A stretch of DNA of 55,231 nucleotides from Gnetum montanum (GCA_015680685.1 MNCI01003964.1:301420-356650), one strand, 5' to 3'. Counted from the first letter of the stretch, positions 1 through 13,515 are shown. Notes: generated from the sequence alone by a model not told the origin. Numbers and translations are program-made.

Positions 1-404
1 AATGTTGAATAAGAAAGTTTTTATGCAAAAATGATGTTTGGATAAAAGAACCCAATAGTCCATTATGCTTATCGATGATCCATAGATTAGCCAACTTATA
101 TTGGAATGACAAAAAAAAAATTTCAAGAACTTGTTAGAAACATGACATGATATCATAGAGGCCTCACTAATCTAATCACATAGAAAATCAAAGGATAAAA
201 CATTCAATTAATCTCATAAGAAACTAGGAACATAGAATTGGGAAAAATTTAGAGATTTAGAACCATTTCATCTACCTTGATAGGATCTAGGCTTGCATGG
301 AGAGAAGGCCTTAACGTAGCAAGGATCTAAGGCTTCATAAGAAGGGTTCCATGTGATCTTTGTTGCTAAGACAAGATCAAGAGAGAGATTTTATAGGTTT
401 GACT

Positions 405-444
<40 letters not shown>

Positions 445-1250
445 CATGACATGGCATCTATATCCATAATTATGATTTCTAGGATGGAATTTAAGAATAA
501 TCAAAATTCCATAATAGGTAGTTCACATGAAAGCAACAAACAAATTACATGTACATAATTCTAAATATGGATTTAATTACTATGATAATTGGAAAAACTT
601 AACATAAGACCAAGTAAAGAATTAGAAAAAAAAATAGATTATCACTTGATTTAGAATAAAATATGCTACTAATTAGAAATCAAAGATATAATTTCCTGAA
701 ATAAAAAACTAATAGATGATAGATTGGACCATTATGCATTCAATTTATTCTTAGAAAGAAACTCTAAGAACTAGTAAATACCAAAAATAAGTTAAAAAGC
801 TAGAATAAAAATGGTTCTTCTAATTATTAAAAAGAAGGTCTTCTTAGCAATAAATGCTAGGAATTAGTAAATAGTAAAAATAAACAAAAAATATAGAATA
901 AAAATAATTAGTTCAATTATAAAAATGAAAGTCAAGAATTCAAAACTTAACAAACAAAAAAATAATATTTAAATATGAATGTTTATTAAAGGATTATAGG
1001 ATTAAATTTTGTATAAAGCACAAAAGGTAATATAGAGCTATAGTAAGCAAAATTCAATATCTATAAATCCAAATGCATAAAAAGGTATAAAAAATCATAA
1101 GAGAAGATAAACCATGTTAAAAGGAAAAATGATAAGAAAATATTAGTCAAGGTTAGGGGCTAGGAACATAGGATGTTACATGGATAATATAACCAACTAT
1201 ATCATAAATAATTCTTCTAATATGAAAAATAATATGGAATGTATAGAGTT
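1..1250. other. AT-rich intergenic stretch, no gene seen
   Basis: No reading frame here resembles a known protein in any frame. The sequence is strongly AT-rich with many short A runs. The only distinct structure is the (GA)n tract listed separately. It may be very old repeat sequence, but I see no LTR ends or coding motifs to support that. Confidence 0.6.
408..443. repeat. (GA)n microsatellite
   Basis: An uninterrupted GA dinucleotide run of about 18 units, followed by ggcatgac. It is an ordinary plant microsatellite and likely length-polymorphic. Confidence 0.95.
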
Positions 1251-1254
1251 TCTT

Positions 1255-3060
1255 TGATTCATTATTAAGTCAACAAGGATTAATGCCTCCTTGATTATTA
1301 TGGGGAACTTCAACTAGATATGTTTTTCTCATGAAAAATGTAGTTTATGCAGGTGGGAGAAAGTCAAAGTTAATAGATTCAATGATCTTCTTAATGAGAA
1401 GGACTACATTGATGTGTACTTTTATGGTAGTAACTTTACCTTTTCCAATAGAAGGACAAGTGTCAATCTTGCATAGATTAGAATTGATAGAGCCATCATC
1501 AACAATGTTGTTGTGTATGCTTTGTAGTAAAATATTAGATGCCTTAATAGATTGGATTTAGAACATAAGTTAATTATAATATAATGGGGAGTAAAACCTT
1601 GGAGGTAGACAAGATTTAAATTTGAAATGAACTAGCTTTAATTAGAGATGTTGTATTGAATGGTTAAAGACTAATGGACTACATACTCCCATGACTAGGA
1701 TCCCATTATACAAATGAAACACATGCTTTGAATCATGGAAAAGGAAAGATAGAGAACATTTCATTTATAGAAAGTAAAAACTTTTATAGAGACTACAAGA
1801 AACCAATATTCCTGAAGATCATAATATCATCTTTGAGTTTCATTGGATTTATGCTAATGAGAAGGCATACGAGATAGAAAGATCCATGGTTTAATGGCTT
1901 AAAGGAGGAGATAATCATATGAAATTCTTTTCTTCATTAGCTAATATTAGGAAATAGATGAATAACATACATTAGTTAAATTTCCAAGGAGAATCCTAGG
2001 CCTTCAAATATCAACACTACTTTTCTTAGCTACTTATTTGATCTTTATGTAGTAGTTCCAACTACTAATATTATGATCAATATCATCCTTGTTATTACTT
2101 CAAGAATAAATGATAAGCTCCAAGCTTCTATTTCCTTGCATAGAACATGAAAGATGGTCAATTAAATGTAGAATAAGAAATCCCTAGGACTAGATATATG
2201 ACCTTTTAAATTGTTTAAACATTCCTTTCTTATTATTGATCAAAGCCTTCAAGATATAGTTCAGAAGATGATTACCATGGCTAGCATCCCTATCATGATT
2301 AAAATTACCATAGTTTTTCTAATTCCAAAAGGTTAAAAAATGACTCCTATGTTGCCCGATAGGATTATACACCTATTAGCATATGTAAAGCGCTACAAAA
2401 TTATGATATAAATCATTATTGATAGGTAGGCTAATAGCATGCCAATAATGATTGATATGAACCAACTAGGGTTCATCAAAGATAGATGGATTCAAGATTA
2501 GATTATCCTTAATCACAAATTCCTATACTTAGGTAAGAAAAATATATTTTCATTTATGTTTCTCAAGCTTGATATTACCAAAGCTTATGATTTGGTTGAT
2601 TAGAGGCATTAAGGATAATCATGAATTCAAAAAGTTTTCCATATTAAATTTATAAATATATGCATACAAATGCACTAACTTAGTATTTTCTTGGAAGGTC
2701 AAAAGATGGGCTTTTTCTCTACCTCTCACAAGCTATGTTAGTAAGAATTTCTATCATCTTATTTATTATGGTTATGAATACTTTATGGCTATGTTTTACA
2801 CACTCTATGCTTAGCTCCTTTAAAAAGAATGGTGTAATGTTGCTTTGGAAACTACTCCATTTTGTACTTGGAATGCTCTTACAACCCTCATCCATTTTGA
2901 CTGATATGAGTTATTATTGATAATGGAAAAAATTCTAATTAGGAAGCTTGACTTCACAACAAGATTTGTAGAAAATGTAAGGTTGTGCTAAAGGGTGTGT
3001 TATAAGGATTACGAGGCTATGCTACACATGATTCTTAATGTTGTGTGAACAAATATTATG
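1255..3060 (+). pseudogene. Decayed LINE (L1-type) endonuclease and reverse transcriptase remnant
   Basis: Two parts of an L1-like ORF2 read in order with many stops and frameshifts. About 1360-1530 resembles the C-terminal part of the AP endonuclease (RFNDLLNEKDYIDV, then YGSNFTFSNRRTSVNLA and IRIDRAI). About 1885-1960 matches the linker before the RT (WLKGGDNHMKFF). About 2190-2600 is the RT domain: KSLGLD, then LGFIKDRWIQD, then the motif A region LKLDITKAYD near 2565-2595. A catalytic YADD-type motif C could not be found downstream. No poly-A tail or target duplication is visible, so both ends are approximate. The family assignment rests on the order and spacing of these motifs; the copy is clearly dead. 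Confidence 0.7.
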
Positions 3061-3317
3061 GATTTCTTTAGAAACTAGCATGCTGATGCTACATTATTTC
3101 ATGGTGTTCAAATTTTCCTCACTATATAAGTAGTAACTAGGCTTATTTAGCTTTCAAACTTTGGGATTTGTTGACTATCATTATAACGATGTTGCCTTGA
3201 TATTGTCTAACATCCCAAGGAATTCTCTTAGATCCAATGAACTTAGGGTAGAATACCTAGATACTGAGTCTCCAAGTAAGCAAGGTCTCCACCTCAATAA
3301 TTTAGAAGGGAGCATAC

Positions 3318-4304
3318 TATTGGAGTGTGCATCGAAGCTTGAATTTTTTAACTTTAAACAATGACATGCTGGGAAATTTTTCTGTCTTAATGTGACACAT
3401 TGTGTTAGAAAGTGGAAGTTTTCATGTCATGTTAATGAGTTTTGATGTTATCTGTAAGTTTGATGCCATGATTAGAAGTTTTGATGCCATGACTAGAAGT
3501 TTTGATGTCATTTATAATGTTGATGTCACCTGAGTTTTAGTGTATTACAACAAGTCACAAAATTGATGCAGAGTGATCGACGAAGATTCAAAATTTATAA
3601 ATGCAAAGATTTAATGATTTTGATGCCATTTTTCTTTGAGATTAGAAGCCTTTGATTGATCTTAATTCCAAAAAGAATAATCTTCACTTAGATATGTGAA
3701 AGGAATTGGAAGAAGCACAAATCTATTTTCGAAGATGCATAAGCAACTTGTAAAAGCTAAAGATGCACATAAATGCAACATTACATGTAAAAACATCACT
3801 AAAGCATAATTCTTTGATCATCTTAATAATCTTGAAAATAAAATTTATACTTATCTTTCTAATCTTTGATGCTTTTCTAGAGAACTTTGTTAAAATTGAC
3901 AATATTAGATGAAAATTGAACTTGCAATGAGCAAGATCCTTAATAGATATTGAGAAATTGAAAATTATAATTGTAAGAGTAAGAATTGTGATTGTGAGAT
4001 TGAGAATTTGATAAAGAATTATGAAATATAAGAAAATTTAGAAGAGATTATGATAATTGTGAGGTATAAGGGTAGACCTTAATTTATAGGCAAGGTTGAC
4101 TCAAATTTTGCCATTTTAGGCATTTTTTGGTACTATGAAGCCTTACATTCGAAATTTTCAATTCTAGGTAGCTTTTACAAATGTGAGTCAAGCCTTGTAA
4201 TACAACATGAATTAAAATACAAAAAATGGAATATAAAATGAGAAATTGAAAGTGAGACATTAGAAATATGGAAAATGAGATCCCATCCATACTACAATAT
4301 GACA
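3318..4304 (-). repeat. C1 3' LTR
   Basis: Read on the minus strand it starts TGTCATATTGTAGTATGG. Its far end, CACTCCAATA, corresponds to CACCACGACA in the other LTR. It is 987 bp against 1102 bp for its partner; about 95 bp near 7445-7555 of the right LTR has no counterpart here. A TATA-like element (CCTATAAATTAAGG on the minus strand) lies near 4076-4090. Differences between the two LTRs look dominated by C/T and G/A changes. Confidence 0.85.
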
Positions 4305-4324
4305 ATCCTTCCTTTAGTATGGAA

Positions 4325-5202
4325 TGGGAGTAATGTGAAAATGATTATGATTCATTTGTCTTCATATTCATTAGAGTGATTACTATTGCATCCAATGGTT
4401 GCTTAATTTTAATTGATGTGAGTATCTTTGTTAACATTTTAGCCATTTAATATTTTGTCTTTTTGCATGAGGTTTTGATGGTTCCCTTCTTGAATTCATC
4501 TTTTATAAAATAATACTTCAAACTTATATGGTTAGATTTTTATGGAGAATATGTTCTTCTAAAAAATTAATAGCAGTAGTATTATCAATGTAGAGATCAA
4601 TGGGAATGTATATATCACAACCAATTTGTGAAAGTAGCCTTTTTAACCATAATATATGCTGTAAACATTTAGCCATAGAGATAAATTCAACTTCAAATGA
4701 TGAGATACTTACAAATAATTACTTTCTTGTATTCTAATAAATTGGATTTTGCCCATGAAAAATTATGAAATCTGATGTAGACTTTCTATCATTAATATCA
4801 CTTCCACAATCAAAATCTAAATAAGAAATAATTTTTAGATCTTATTTAATAAATTTTAGTCCATAGTCATATGCGCCTTTAATTTATTTTAGGACATAAG
4901 TAAGGAGTGAAAAGTGTGATGCTCTTTCCTCTTGCATAAATCTTGACAAATATGAAGTAGCAAACTCAAGATCAAGTCTGCTTTGATATAAGAATATAAG
5001 TGAGCTAATAAAACCTCTATAATACATAGCATCAACAAGGGGAGTATCATCTTTTGTATTAAGCTTCCACTCTTGAGGAAGTGGCTTAGAAGCAGCTCTT
5101 TCTCCATTCATTCCATATTTTTTTAAAGATGGCTTGTGCATATTTAGTTTGATGTATTCTCAAACAATCTTCTTCTTGATCTACTTGTATTCCTAAAAAA
5201 TA
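4325..5202 (-). pseudogene. C1 pol remnant: end of reverse transcriptase and RNase H
   Basis: Reading leftward from 5202, the minus strand gives the Copia RT end (YFLGIQVDQEEDC, QTKYAQAI.KKYGMN), then the link to RNase H (LVDAMYYRGFISSLIFL, SRLDLEFATSYLSRFM). RNase H follows with YIKGAYDYGL near 4870, then DRKSTSDFIIFHGQ and SSFEVEFISMA near 4690-4790. Several stop codons and at least one frameshift interrupt it. The order RT then RNase H at the 3' end, with no integrase after RT, is that of Ty1/copia. The RT palm with its catalytic aspartates is missing; the sequence jumps from protease straight to this late RT segment at the N at 5203. Confidence 0.8.
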
Positions 5203-5203
5203 N

Positions 5204-6356
5204 TTTGGAGTATAGTTTATAAAATTCTCTTTAAATGGAGTCATATGATTTGAACAACCACTATCTATGATCTATGTATAAGGAGTAACTTCTTTGACCA
5301 TCTGGTATGTAGTAAAATTAAACTTTGGATCTTTACCTTTTGATTAATCTTGTGATTCTGAGAGTTTCTTTGAGGCTGAGAAGAGTCTTCACTTGGCTTT
5401 AATGAATCATTTGAAGTGTAGGAAGGAAATGCTACCTTGCACTAGCATTTATCTTCATAGTGTTCTTTCTTTTTATAAAGTTTTCAACATGGAATATTTG
5501 TTGATGATGCTTCATGCTAATTTCTAAGAGTGAAGTTAAATCTTCCTTCTCTTTGACCTCTTCCTTCTTTGAAATTGAATGTTCCTCTTAAATTTTCAAA
5601 TCTAGAATTTAGATTTTGATGTGAATATTGAGATCTTTCATATTTGAAATTTGGACTTCTACCTTTGCCTATATTAATTATACATTTTTCTCTATTGTTT
5701 CTTTCAAAATAAATGTGTTCATTTTGGCTTTGATTATCTTGTCTTTTTAGGTCTTCCAAAATTCCAACTTGAGATACGAATTCATCAACTGTAATATTAT
5801 CTAAATCCTTATTTTGAACAATATTTATCATAGCATGTTTGAAACTTCCATAATTATATAAAAATTGAATGATTTTGTCTAATATTTTTCTTTCACTATA
5901 TTGACATCCATATTCATCTATATTTCTTATGCAAGCATATATCTTAGTAAAAAATTTCTTAATATTTTCATCTCTATTAAGTATAAGATCTTCAAATTCT
6001 TGTATATACCTTAATTGATTAATTTAAATGTTTGAGATGAAGGCTTCTTTATACTCTTGATGTAGTAGATCCCAAGTTTCTTTAGCATTTGGCTTATCTA
6101 TGATTCTTGAACTAATAGCTTCTAAAATTGATGTGCAAATAATCATATTTACTAAGGCGTTCTTCCTTCTATCTTATTGAACCTTTCTTGTTTGCTCTCT
6201 ATTCAAAGCATTCATATTTACAAATTCTTGATATCCATGATCCACAATGTTCCAACACTTATTGATTTGGAGGAAAGTCTTCATAAGCTTCCTCCAATAG
6301 GTGAAGTCTATGTTTCTATTAAAGATTATAGTACACTTTGAAATATCTTTGCTCAT
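5204..6356 (-). pseudogene. C1 gag and protease remnant
   Basis: The minus strand reads a Copia gag starting near 6356 (MSKDISKCTIIFNRNIDFTYW, a form of the usual FNGxNYxxW motif). It continues to a basic, glycine- and arginine-rich tail at 5517-5640. A damaged zinc knuckle (C..LYKKKEHYEDKC) lies near 5440-5490. The aspartic protease active site is clear at about 5225-5285: IIDSGCSNHMTPF, with the catalytic Asp in DSG. The frame then runs into RT sequence across the N at 5203. Multiple stops make it non-functional. It would have made the capsid and the maturation protease of C1. Confidence 0.75.
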
Positions 6357-6661
6357 TTTAAAGAGCTTTTGATCTAAAAATAACCTTAAATGGCTTGAAA
6401 GATTTTAAAACTAGCTTGAAATTCTTAAAGGATGATAGATCTTATGATTTCTTGTGTTTTTAATATGAAAAGATATGACTTTATGTGATAAGTGAGAGAA
6501 ATTAGGGCATTTAAGAAGAAATATGAATAATGAGGGTTTATGTATGAGAAACTGAAAATTTGAGGATAAATGAGGATAATTATGGATGTATCTGAAATAT
6601 TTTACATTTGGAACATGAAAGAAGGATTTCTTACATCAAGTTTCCAAGGATTTAAACCTTG

Positions 6662-6675
6662 GAGCTTCAATACCA
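6662..6675 (-). promoter_or_regulatory. C1 primer binding site, initiator tRNA-Met type
   Basis: On the minus strand the bases next to the 5' LTR read TGGTATTGAAGCTC, close to the usual Copia site TGGTATCAGAGC. One spacer base (6676) separates it from the LTR. This placement fixes the right-hand copy as the 5' LTR and the element's orientation. Confidence 0.75.
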
Positions 6676-6676
6676 T

Positions 6677-7778
6677 TGTCGTGGTGTGCGCAGAAGTGTG
6701 AATTTTTCAACTTTGAATAACATCATGTTGGGAAATTTTCCTATCTTAACATGATACACCACGTTAGTAATTGGAAGTTTTGATGTTGTGTCAATGATTT
6801 TTGATGTTGTTTGTAAGTTTGAAACTATGATTAGCAATTTTGATACTATTTGTAAGTTTGATGCCATGATTAAAAGTTTTGATGCCATTTGTAAGTTTGA
6901 CATCACCCGAGTTTCAACTTATTAGAATAGGTCACAGAATTGATGCAAAGTGATAGTGAAGATTTAAAAATTCAAAATGCAAAGATTTAATTATTTTGAT
7001 ATTGTTTTCAATATTAGATGCTTTTGATTGCTCTTCATGCTAGAAAGAGAAATCTTTACTTAGATCTGTGAAAAAATTGGAGGAAATAGAAAATATATTC
7101 TTCAAGATGCATAAGAAACTTCTAAAAGCCAAATATACATATGAATGTAACTTTAAATGTGAAAACATCACTAAATAATAATGATTTATTCATCTTCATT
7201 ATTATGAGAATAAAATTTATTATTATCTTTTTGATCTTTTATGCATTGTTGTAGAAGTTAAAATTAATAATTTGAGAAAGAATTGACAATATTAGACAAA
7301 AATTAAACTTGCAATAAGAAATATCTCAATTTAGATTGAGAAATTAAAAATTGTAATTTTAAGATTGAGCATTGTGATTGTGAGATTAATAATTTGAGAA
7401 AGAATTGTAAAATTTGCAAAAATTTATGAGAGATTGTGAGAATTAGGAAGCAAAAAATGAAAAAAGGAAACTTCTCCTTGGAACTTCAAAACCCTTAAAC
7501 TTTGAGATGCATAATGAGAAATGAGAAAATAATACATCTCTCTTATGAGCTATGAGTGAAGACCTTAATTTATAGATAAGGTTGACTCAAATTTTTTCAT
7601 TTTAAGCATGCTTTAGCACTATGAAGCCTTACATTTGAAATTTTCCATTTTAGGAAACTTTTACAAATGTGAGTCAAACCTTGTATTGTAACATGAATTA
7701 TGAAGTATAAAATGAAAAATAGAAAATGAGACATGAGAAATATGAAAAATGAGCTCCCATCTATACTACAATATGACA
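6677..7778 (-). repeat. C1 5' LTR
   Basis: This is the partner of 3318-4304, 1102 bp, with TG...CA ends on the minus strand. It has the same TATA-like element (near 7563-7577). The inner edge is next to the primer site, the outer edge next to the CATAC duplication. Confidence 0.85.
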
Positions 7779-7783
7779 CATAC

Positions 7784-10048
7784 ATTGTAATTGAATCTTT
7801 GATATTGAGTATACCTTTGCTAGGAGAACATCAACAACTCCAAACAAGGACTAGCAAATAAGCATACAAATAATCCTAGGAACATCATTAGTAGGAGGAT
7901 GATAATATATCTATAGGGGGTGCCTAACTCATAGACCCTTCATGATCTAGTATAGGATTTAGCGTGACACTATACTTGGACTATCCAATCTAGGCTATCT
8001 ACATTTTTGTGATCACCATAGAATTAGGTCCCATGCAGTTCTATAAGTATGAGGGTAAGATGAAGAGAACAAAAAGGGAATAAAAGGATGAAGATCTATT
8101 TTTTCTTAGAGCTACTAAGATAGAGTGTATTTTCCAAGACTTGAGTATCATGTATAAATACCTCAAAGTATTCCATGGTCCCTTAATCATGGGGAGGAAC
8201 TAGAGGAACTACTAATCTTGAGACCTCTTTCACAATTCTCTTCCACACAAAAGAAGTGACATCCTTTTTGACATCCCATTATTGGATTTCATGGAAAATA
8301 TCAAATATACATTATATTAGACATTATGTGTAAGAAGACAATACAAAAAACATCAAATATATGTAACATTCAACATTATGCGTAATGTAAATAATAGGGA
8401 AATGTAGAAAAAAGAAAGAAAAGAATGTTTTATTGATATGGAATGGTATATCTATATCATGCTTTGAGAGTGTTCCTTGGGGTTTTCTTCCTTTGGAATC
8501 TATTTCTTAGAGGTAATCCAACACTTCTACCATGGTTAGGCCTACAATCAGCTATAAGGGATGGCTATTCCTCTTCCTATTGGCTTCACCAAGCTCTTGT
8601 GACTCACCTTTACTGGCTTCGCCACTACATGCTGGCATAACCTCTAAGCTCAGGTATAACTACCTTAGGTCAAATCCCCCAAGGTGACCTCGAGAGACAT
8701 GTTCATTATTACAATGCACCCTTTCAAGTCTTAATCACAACACATCCTTTTGGGTCTTGTTACGATAACGATAACACTTCTTATGAAGAGGCACCATCCT
8801 TGTTATGCAGTAGCACCATTTAGAAATGGGGATGTTACATCCTTTTAGTAGAGCCTAAGGAAAACATCAAGTGTACACTTCTTTTTCAGGTTTGAACTTT
8901 ATCAAATTTGGGGAGTTATCCAACTTAAATGACACTAGAATTAAAGGAAGGTACTAATCCTAAATACTTGATATGTCTTTCAAATTAAGGCCTTGTATGT
9001 AATATGAAGAACACTTGGTGGAATCCATAAACCACTATTACTCCATGATGAGTATGATAAGACCAAATAAAAGGACCATGCTAATAAGGTATCCTTAGAT
9101 CTATTTCTTTATCAATAATAAGAGACTTATCCTCTTGCATTATCCCATACCTATGTAAAAGAACATGATCCTTTCTCAAAAATTCATCCAAGTCCCTTTT
9201 GAATGGCCTTTTGATGCCCATTGATGACAAGTGATTATTTTTATATCAATTTGAAGGCTTACTAGGATATATTTTGAGACCTAGAGATGGACTTATGAAA
9301 TATCATCTCAAAGAGAATATGATTCAAAGAAGCCATGTCTCATAGGCAAACTCAAAGCTTATCAAAATCTCAGGTTCTACATCTGGCTTTAATACCTAAG
9401 GGGTTTCACTAGTGTATCCATCTAAACACTAAATAACCATGTATACATTACAATTGCTATTTTTTGTTTTTTAGTCACATCTAGGCTTGTAGAAAGGAAG
9501 CTGAGCAACTTACTCCTTCTTGATAAGATATAAAGATAGATAAAAGTTTTCTATCCTTGACATCCATAGATGAGCTTGCACCACTAACCATTCTACCATC
9601 ATGGACAACATACCTCCATAATCATAGCAATGGTGAAGATCCAAAAGTTTTTTGGAAAACTTCTTAAGAATGCACTTGAGACATTCCATACACTTTTTGC
9701 CATATGAAATCATCAAGAATGTTCAAAATTAAGTTTGCTTTTTTGAATGCTAGTTGAGGGAGTCTAGAATAAATGTTCCTAAAATATCACTCTTTCTACA
9801 TCATCCATCATAACCATTACTTCCATCTATACAAAGAATCATTTGAAATCTATCAACACAACATGACCTTCCTATCATAGAAAATAGGATAAGCTACACT
9901 CTTTAGTAACTAACATCATGGGGAAGCACTTAGAATGCCTCTAAGGATAAACTCTATCATAGATCCTTAGGAAACATTTATGTTTCCATAATTTGCATTT
10001 CTTTCATACTAGGAACATTTGAACACCACAACTAATCCTTCCAAATTT
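7784..10048. other. Unassigned repeat-like sequence
   Basis: No reading frame in this 2.3-kb stretch resembles a protein I recognise. The minus-strand frame at 9510-9716 (68 codons) and the plus-strand frame at 8443-8640 show no motif. G1 is inserted at its right edge: the pre-insertion sequence continues at 19696, so 7784-10048 and 19696 onward were once joined. No LTR ends or tandem structure were found. Confidence 0.5.
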
Positions 10049-10053
10049 GTGTT

Positions 10054-10852
10054 TGATGAGCTGCGATATCGGGTATGTGATATCACATCCGCGATATTAG
10101 GTATGCGATATCGGGGCTTGTCTTGTCACTTATAAATAAGAGCAAGTGCACTTGGTTTGGAGAGATTAGTTAGACCCTTACCCAAACTCTTGCCTTTTCT
10201 TCCTCTCAGAGTTAGAATTATTTCTTTGTGCCCACAGTAGGAGTCATAAAGTGAACGGATCCTCATTCGAGCATTGTGTACCTGAGCACACCTTATGTAC
10301 AATGATAAAGACGAACTTTGTGATAAACCTTGCAACATCTAGAATAGATTAATTAATGTTAATTGTAGTATTTAATGCTTTCCTTAGTTAATTAATGTTC
10401 TCTCTCTCACCTTATAACTCTCATAAGTAAGCACACTCAGTATGATTACTTCGAGCATGCGTGTAATGCTTGGTAACCTAGTAACGATTAGCGTTTGGTA
10501 ATCCCAGTAGTGTTGCACTAATTTAGGATGTGTACAACAAGTGAGAACGGATGCTGATGTTAAGAATAGTTAAAGCATAGTTGAGTAGTTAAATTAAATT
10601 AGTTACTTAGTTATCTCTCTCATCCCTTTGTAGCACTAGGCCATAAAACATAAAAATATATAAAAATCATATACCTCAAGTTTACTTAACCATACAATCG
10701 TGCTATATAAGTAAGCTTGGGAAGACAACGATTAAAAAACTCATCCTTGTTCCACAAAAGTGCATAAGCACTTAGTCATTGGAATCCAACTGGATCATGC
10801 GTGGATGCTCATATTTGTATGGTTGAGCATATGGATACCTCGTTGCTCATCA
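10054..10852 (+). repeat. G1 5' LTR
   Basis: Begins TGATGAGCTGCGATATC and ends GTTGCTCATCA, followed at once by the primer site. The first 60 bp contain an array of GATATC-centred motifs. A TATA box (TATAAATAAG) lies at 10131-10140, so the array occupies the U3 just upstream of the core promoter. The partner LTR is 18885-19690. Confidence 0.92.
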
Positions 10853-10853
10853 T

Positions 10854-10871
10854 TGGCACCGTTGCCGGGGA
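10854..10871 (+). promoter_or_regulatory. G1 primer binding site, tRNA-Asp type
   Basis: TGGCACCGTTGCCGGGGA lies one base after the 5' LTR. It differs by one base from TGGCGCCGTTGCCGGGGA, the complement of the 3' end of plant tRNA-Asp used by Athila-type elements. Confidence 0.85.
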
Positions 10872-11189
10872 CTTTGTTGGTTGTACGCTAATTAGAACTT
10901 AGGAAATATTTCTCATCATTGGAACGAACCCTTAGGGTTGGTTACAAGGAAAAATAATAATAATATATAATACATTGCACACTGAATAGATAATTTGTAT
11001 CCTTCTTCATACGAAAGTGTTCACCACCTAGGTCTGATATAGGGAACAATCAGAGGTGTAATACACATGATAATCTGCTAGTCCCTCAATAGTTTCGCAT
11101 GGTATACACTCATCCTGATGAGTATATACCAAACTTTACCTTTATCCTCCACTAGGATGAATAGCTGCGTTGGTATGATTTAGAAGGTA

Positions 11190-12890
11190 ACATAGTGTTA
11201 CCTCCCGATAGATTTGTTTTGGGCATACTTCTTCGTGATCTCAGACAAATTGGTATGCAACACTTACAGGAAGAGTACATTGTGCATGATCATGACTCGA
11301 GAGAGTATCGACCCATGGAGGCACAATGTCAAAGGGTTCTACAACAAGAGATACGTTATGAATCCATAAAGGGGAAGTTGTCATAGAATGTGCCACATGT
11401 CCTAAGTGAAAATGAGGGTGGTGAACCTACCTCAGGCAATCGCCCACATAATGATGTTCCTCCCATTAGCTTTAGTCAAGGGGTTGTGTATCAAAATCTT
11501 CACTCAACTATCCATAACCTAGATTCTAGTACTGACAGACACAAAGAGTTTGAAAAGGAACATGAAAACATGAAAAAGATGGACATTCTGATCGTAACCA
11601 TGATTGAGGCTATGACCATCAAAGAGAAGGTAATAGACACCATTGTGGTGATGGTCCTCCTTCTTCTTCACCTTCATCATCTCCTTCACCCTCTCCTTTA
11701 GGATCTAGACGTAATCACAAAGAAAAAGATCATTAGGATAAGGGTAGGAGAAATGGGAGTTGTAGACAAAATAGTCAAGAAAGGGGATGAGAGCACTCTA
11801 GAGAATCACAACACAGAAGAAGGGAGAGTAGGGAATAAAAAAGGCATCATAGACACCATAGATGGGACGATCACGATGAACCCCTACTCGCTACTCGAAG
11901 TATGCTAGACATAATTGAGGCTATTAGAATTCCAAAAAGGCACCAAAAAGATAGTAGGATCAAGAGATTAGGCATGAACAACATCCCACAATTTGAAGGG
12001 CGATACAACGCTGATCCTCAAAATCATCTACAAACATTCCATGATGCATGTGCCTTACAAAACATAGAACATGATTGGCAAAAACTAAAGTTGTTCCCAT
12101 GGATACTACTCAAAGAAGCAGAGAGTTGGTACTAGTCCTGAAAACTGAAATTCATTCTTAGGTGAAGTACCATGTTAGAATTATTCAATGATAAGTACCA
12201 AACGTACTCCCAAGTGTCCAACCTACGAAAGAAAATCCAAGGATGGAAACAAGGAGGGCATGAACCCTTGGATGCTACCATGAGCCAATATTATGTACTG
12301 TTACATCATTGTCCTAGCCATGGTTATTCACAGAGGGATCAACTACACCATCTCGTATATGGGCTTAAGCATGAAACACAAAGAACCCTTGGGATGTATG
12401 CCCAAGGAAGGCTATCTTAGCTTAGGACCCATCAAGTATAAAGATTATTGGAGTAAGTTGATAAAGAGGAAGATGAGCTAAGGAAAAGAGAGAGTGTGGA
12501 GGAATATAACAAAGATTCTTCCCTCCAAAATAAGAGAGTAAGATTTTGTAGGGATGAAGAAGAGTCACCACTCGAAGAGATGGTGAATAGGAAAACTTTG
12601 CCTATTCAAAAGTTGGAATTGGAAGTATCGGCAAAGGTAGAACAAATGTGGGGCTCCCTAGATAATAGATTGCAAACCGTTCTCAAAATAGTAGAGGAGT
12701 CTAGAGAGCAAGGTAGTGAATGGGAAAAGAGAAAAAAGAGAGAAGCAGAATATGCACGCAACAAGGGTAAGGGCAAAGTTTCCATCATCGAAGAGGTTAT
12801 GGATTCGGATATAGACAATGATAGTGGATGTGAGATATGCCAATATGACCATCCTAAGGGATGTTGCCTTGTAATCTCACATCTGTAGGA
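11190..12890 (+). pseudogene. G1 gag remnant
   Basis: The capsid-like core is at 11960-12420: PQFEGRYNADPQNHLQTFHD, then a stretch ending ESWY, then LELFNDKYQTY and TLGMYAQGRL. It matches the retrotransposon gag (PF03732-like) pattern and aligns with the much better preserved gag of G3. The segment 12496-12880 is charged and probably coiled, ending in a knuckle-like CEICQYDHPKGCC. Upstream pieces (11195-11386 and 11390-11701) probably belong to the N-terminal part but are frameshifted. Stops include TAG at 12418-12420, where the related fragment at 26908 has GAG. Its role would be to form the virus-like particle. Non-functional. Confidence 0.75.
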
Positions 12891-13515
12891 GTCTAGGATG
12901 TATGCACTCAACCCACGATTAAATAGAAGGTAAACATCCTGAAGGTTACCTTATCCCCAAGGTAACCTAAGACAGTTCCACCAACCCTTAACATATTATC
13001 CAAGTGGAACTCCACCACAACCAACTGAGCAGTATCAATAGTGGCAATACCCACAATCATGGGAAATGCCACCACCATGGCAATAGTATCCTTACCATCA
13101 ACCTAACCCATATGGATATTATGTGCAGTAACCAATCTCTCCATGTGGCTCTACTGGTCATGTCACCCCTCAACCTCACTACCAAACACATGAGTATTAT
13201 AGGACTCCTTCTCCTAGGGGTGATGTTCCACAAACATACCATCCTTCTCATCCGGATGCATCTCTTCCATCCTTAACTCCATTACCACTTGCTCTAGCCA
13301 TGTAGGGTGAGCTCCTTGCCCAACTCCAATAACGCAACACTACAAGGGTTGTTAATTCTCACCCTACTATTGGTCCAAACAATCACACAAAGAAGAGACC
13401 TTTCTTTAGAACCAACAGTCTAACCAAGTTCTTACAGTCACAAGCGACTAATTCTTTAAATGCCTCATCACCAATAAAAACTTCAAAACTCCCTTCAACC
13501 CAAAAGCCACATTCA

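Larger units (their letters stand above)
3313..7783 (-). mobile_element. Copia (Ty1-type) LTR retrotransposon C1 with target site duplication
   Basis: Two direct repeats (3318-4304 and 6677-7778) flank decayed Copia coding sequence read on the minus strand. The 5-bp target duplication CATAC is present at 3313-3317 and 7779-7783. A primer site like the initiator tRNA-Met site (TGGTATTGAAGC on the minus strand) abuts the right, 5' LTR. A purine tract (AAAGGAAGGAT) abuts the left, 3' LTR at 4305-4315. The interior is only about 2.4 kb, roughly half of a normal Copia interior, because integrase and most of RT are absent. The single N at 5203 lies exactly at that junction. Confidence 0.9.

Noticed and set aside
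3161-3364. 67-codon plus-strand frame at the left edge of Copia C1
   Set aside because: It runs from old sequence across the target duplication into the LTR, so it is a chance frame.
12606-12911. Minus-strand frame of 101 codons
   Set aside because: Antisense shadow of the charged, coiled part of G1 gag.
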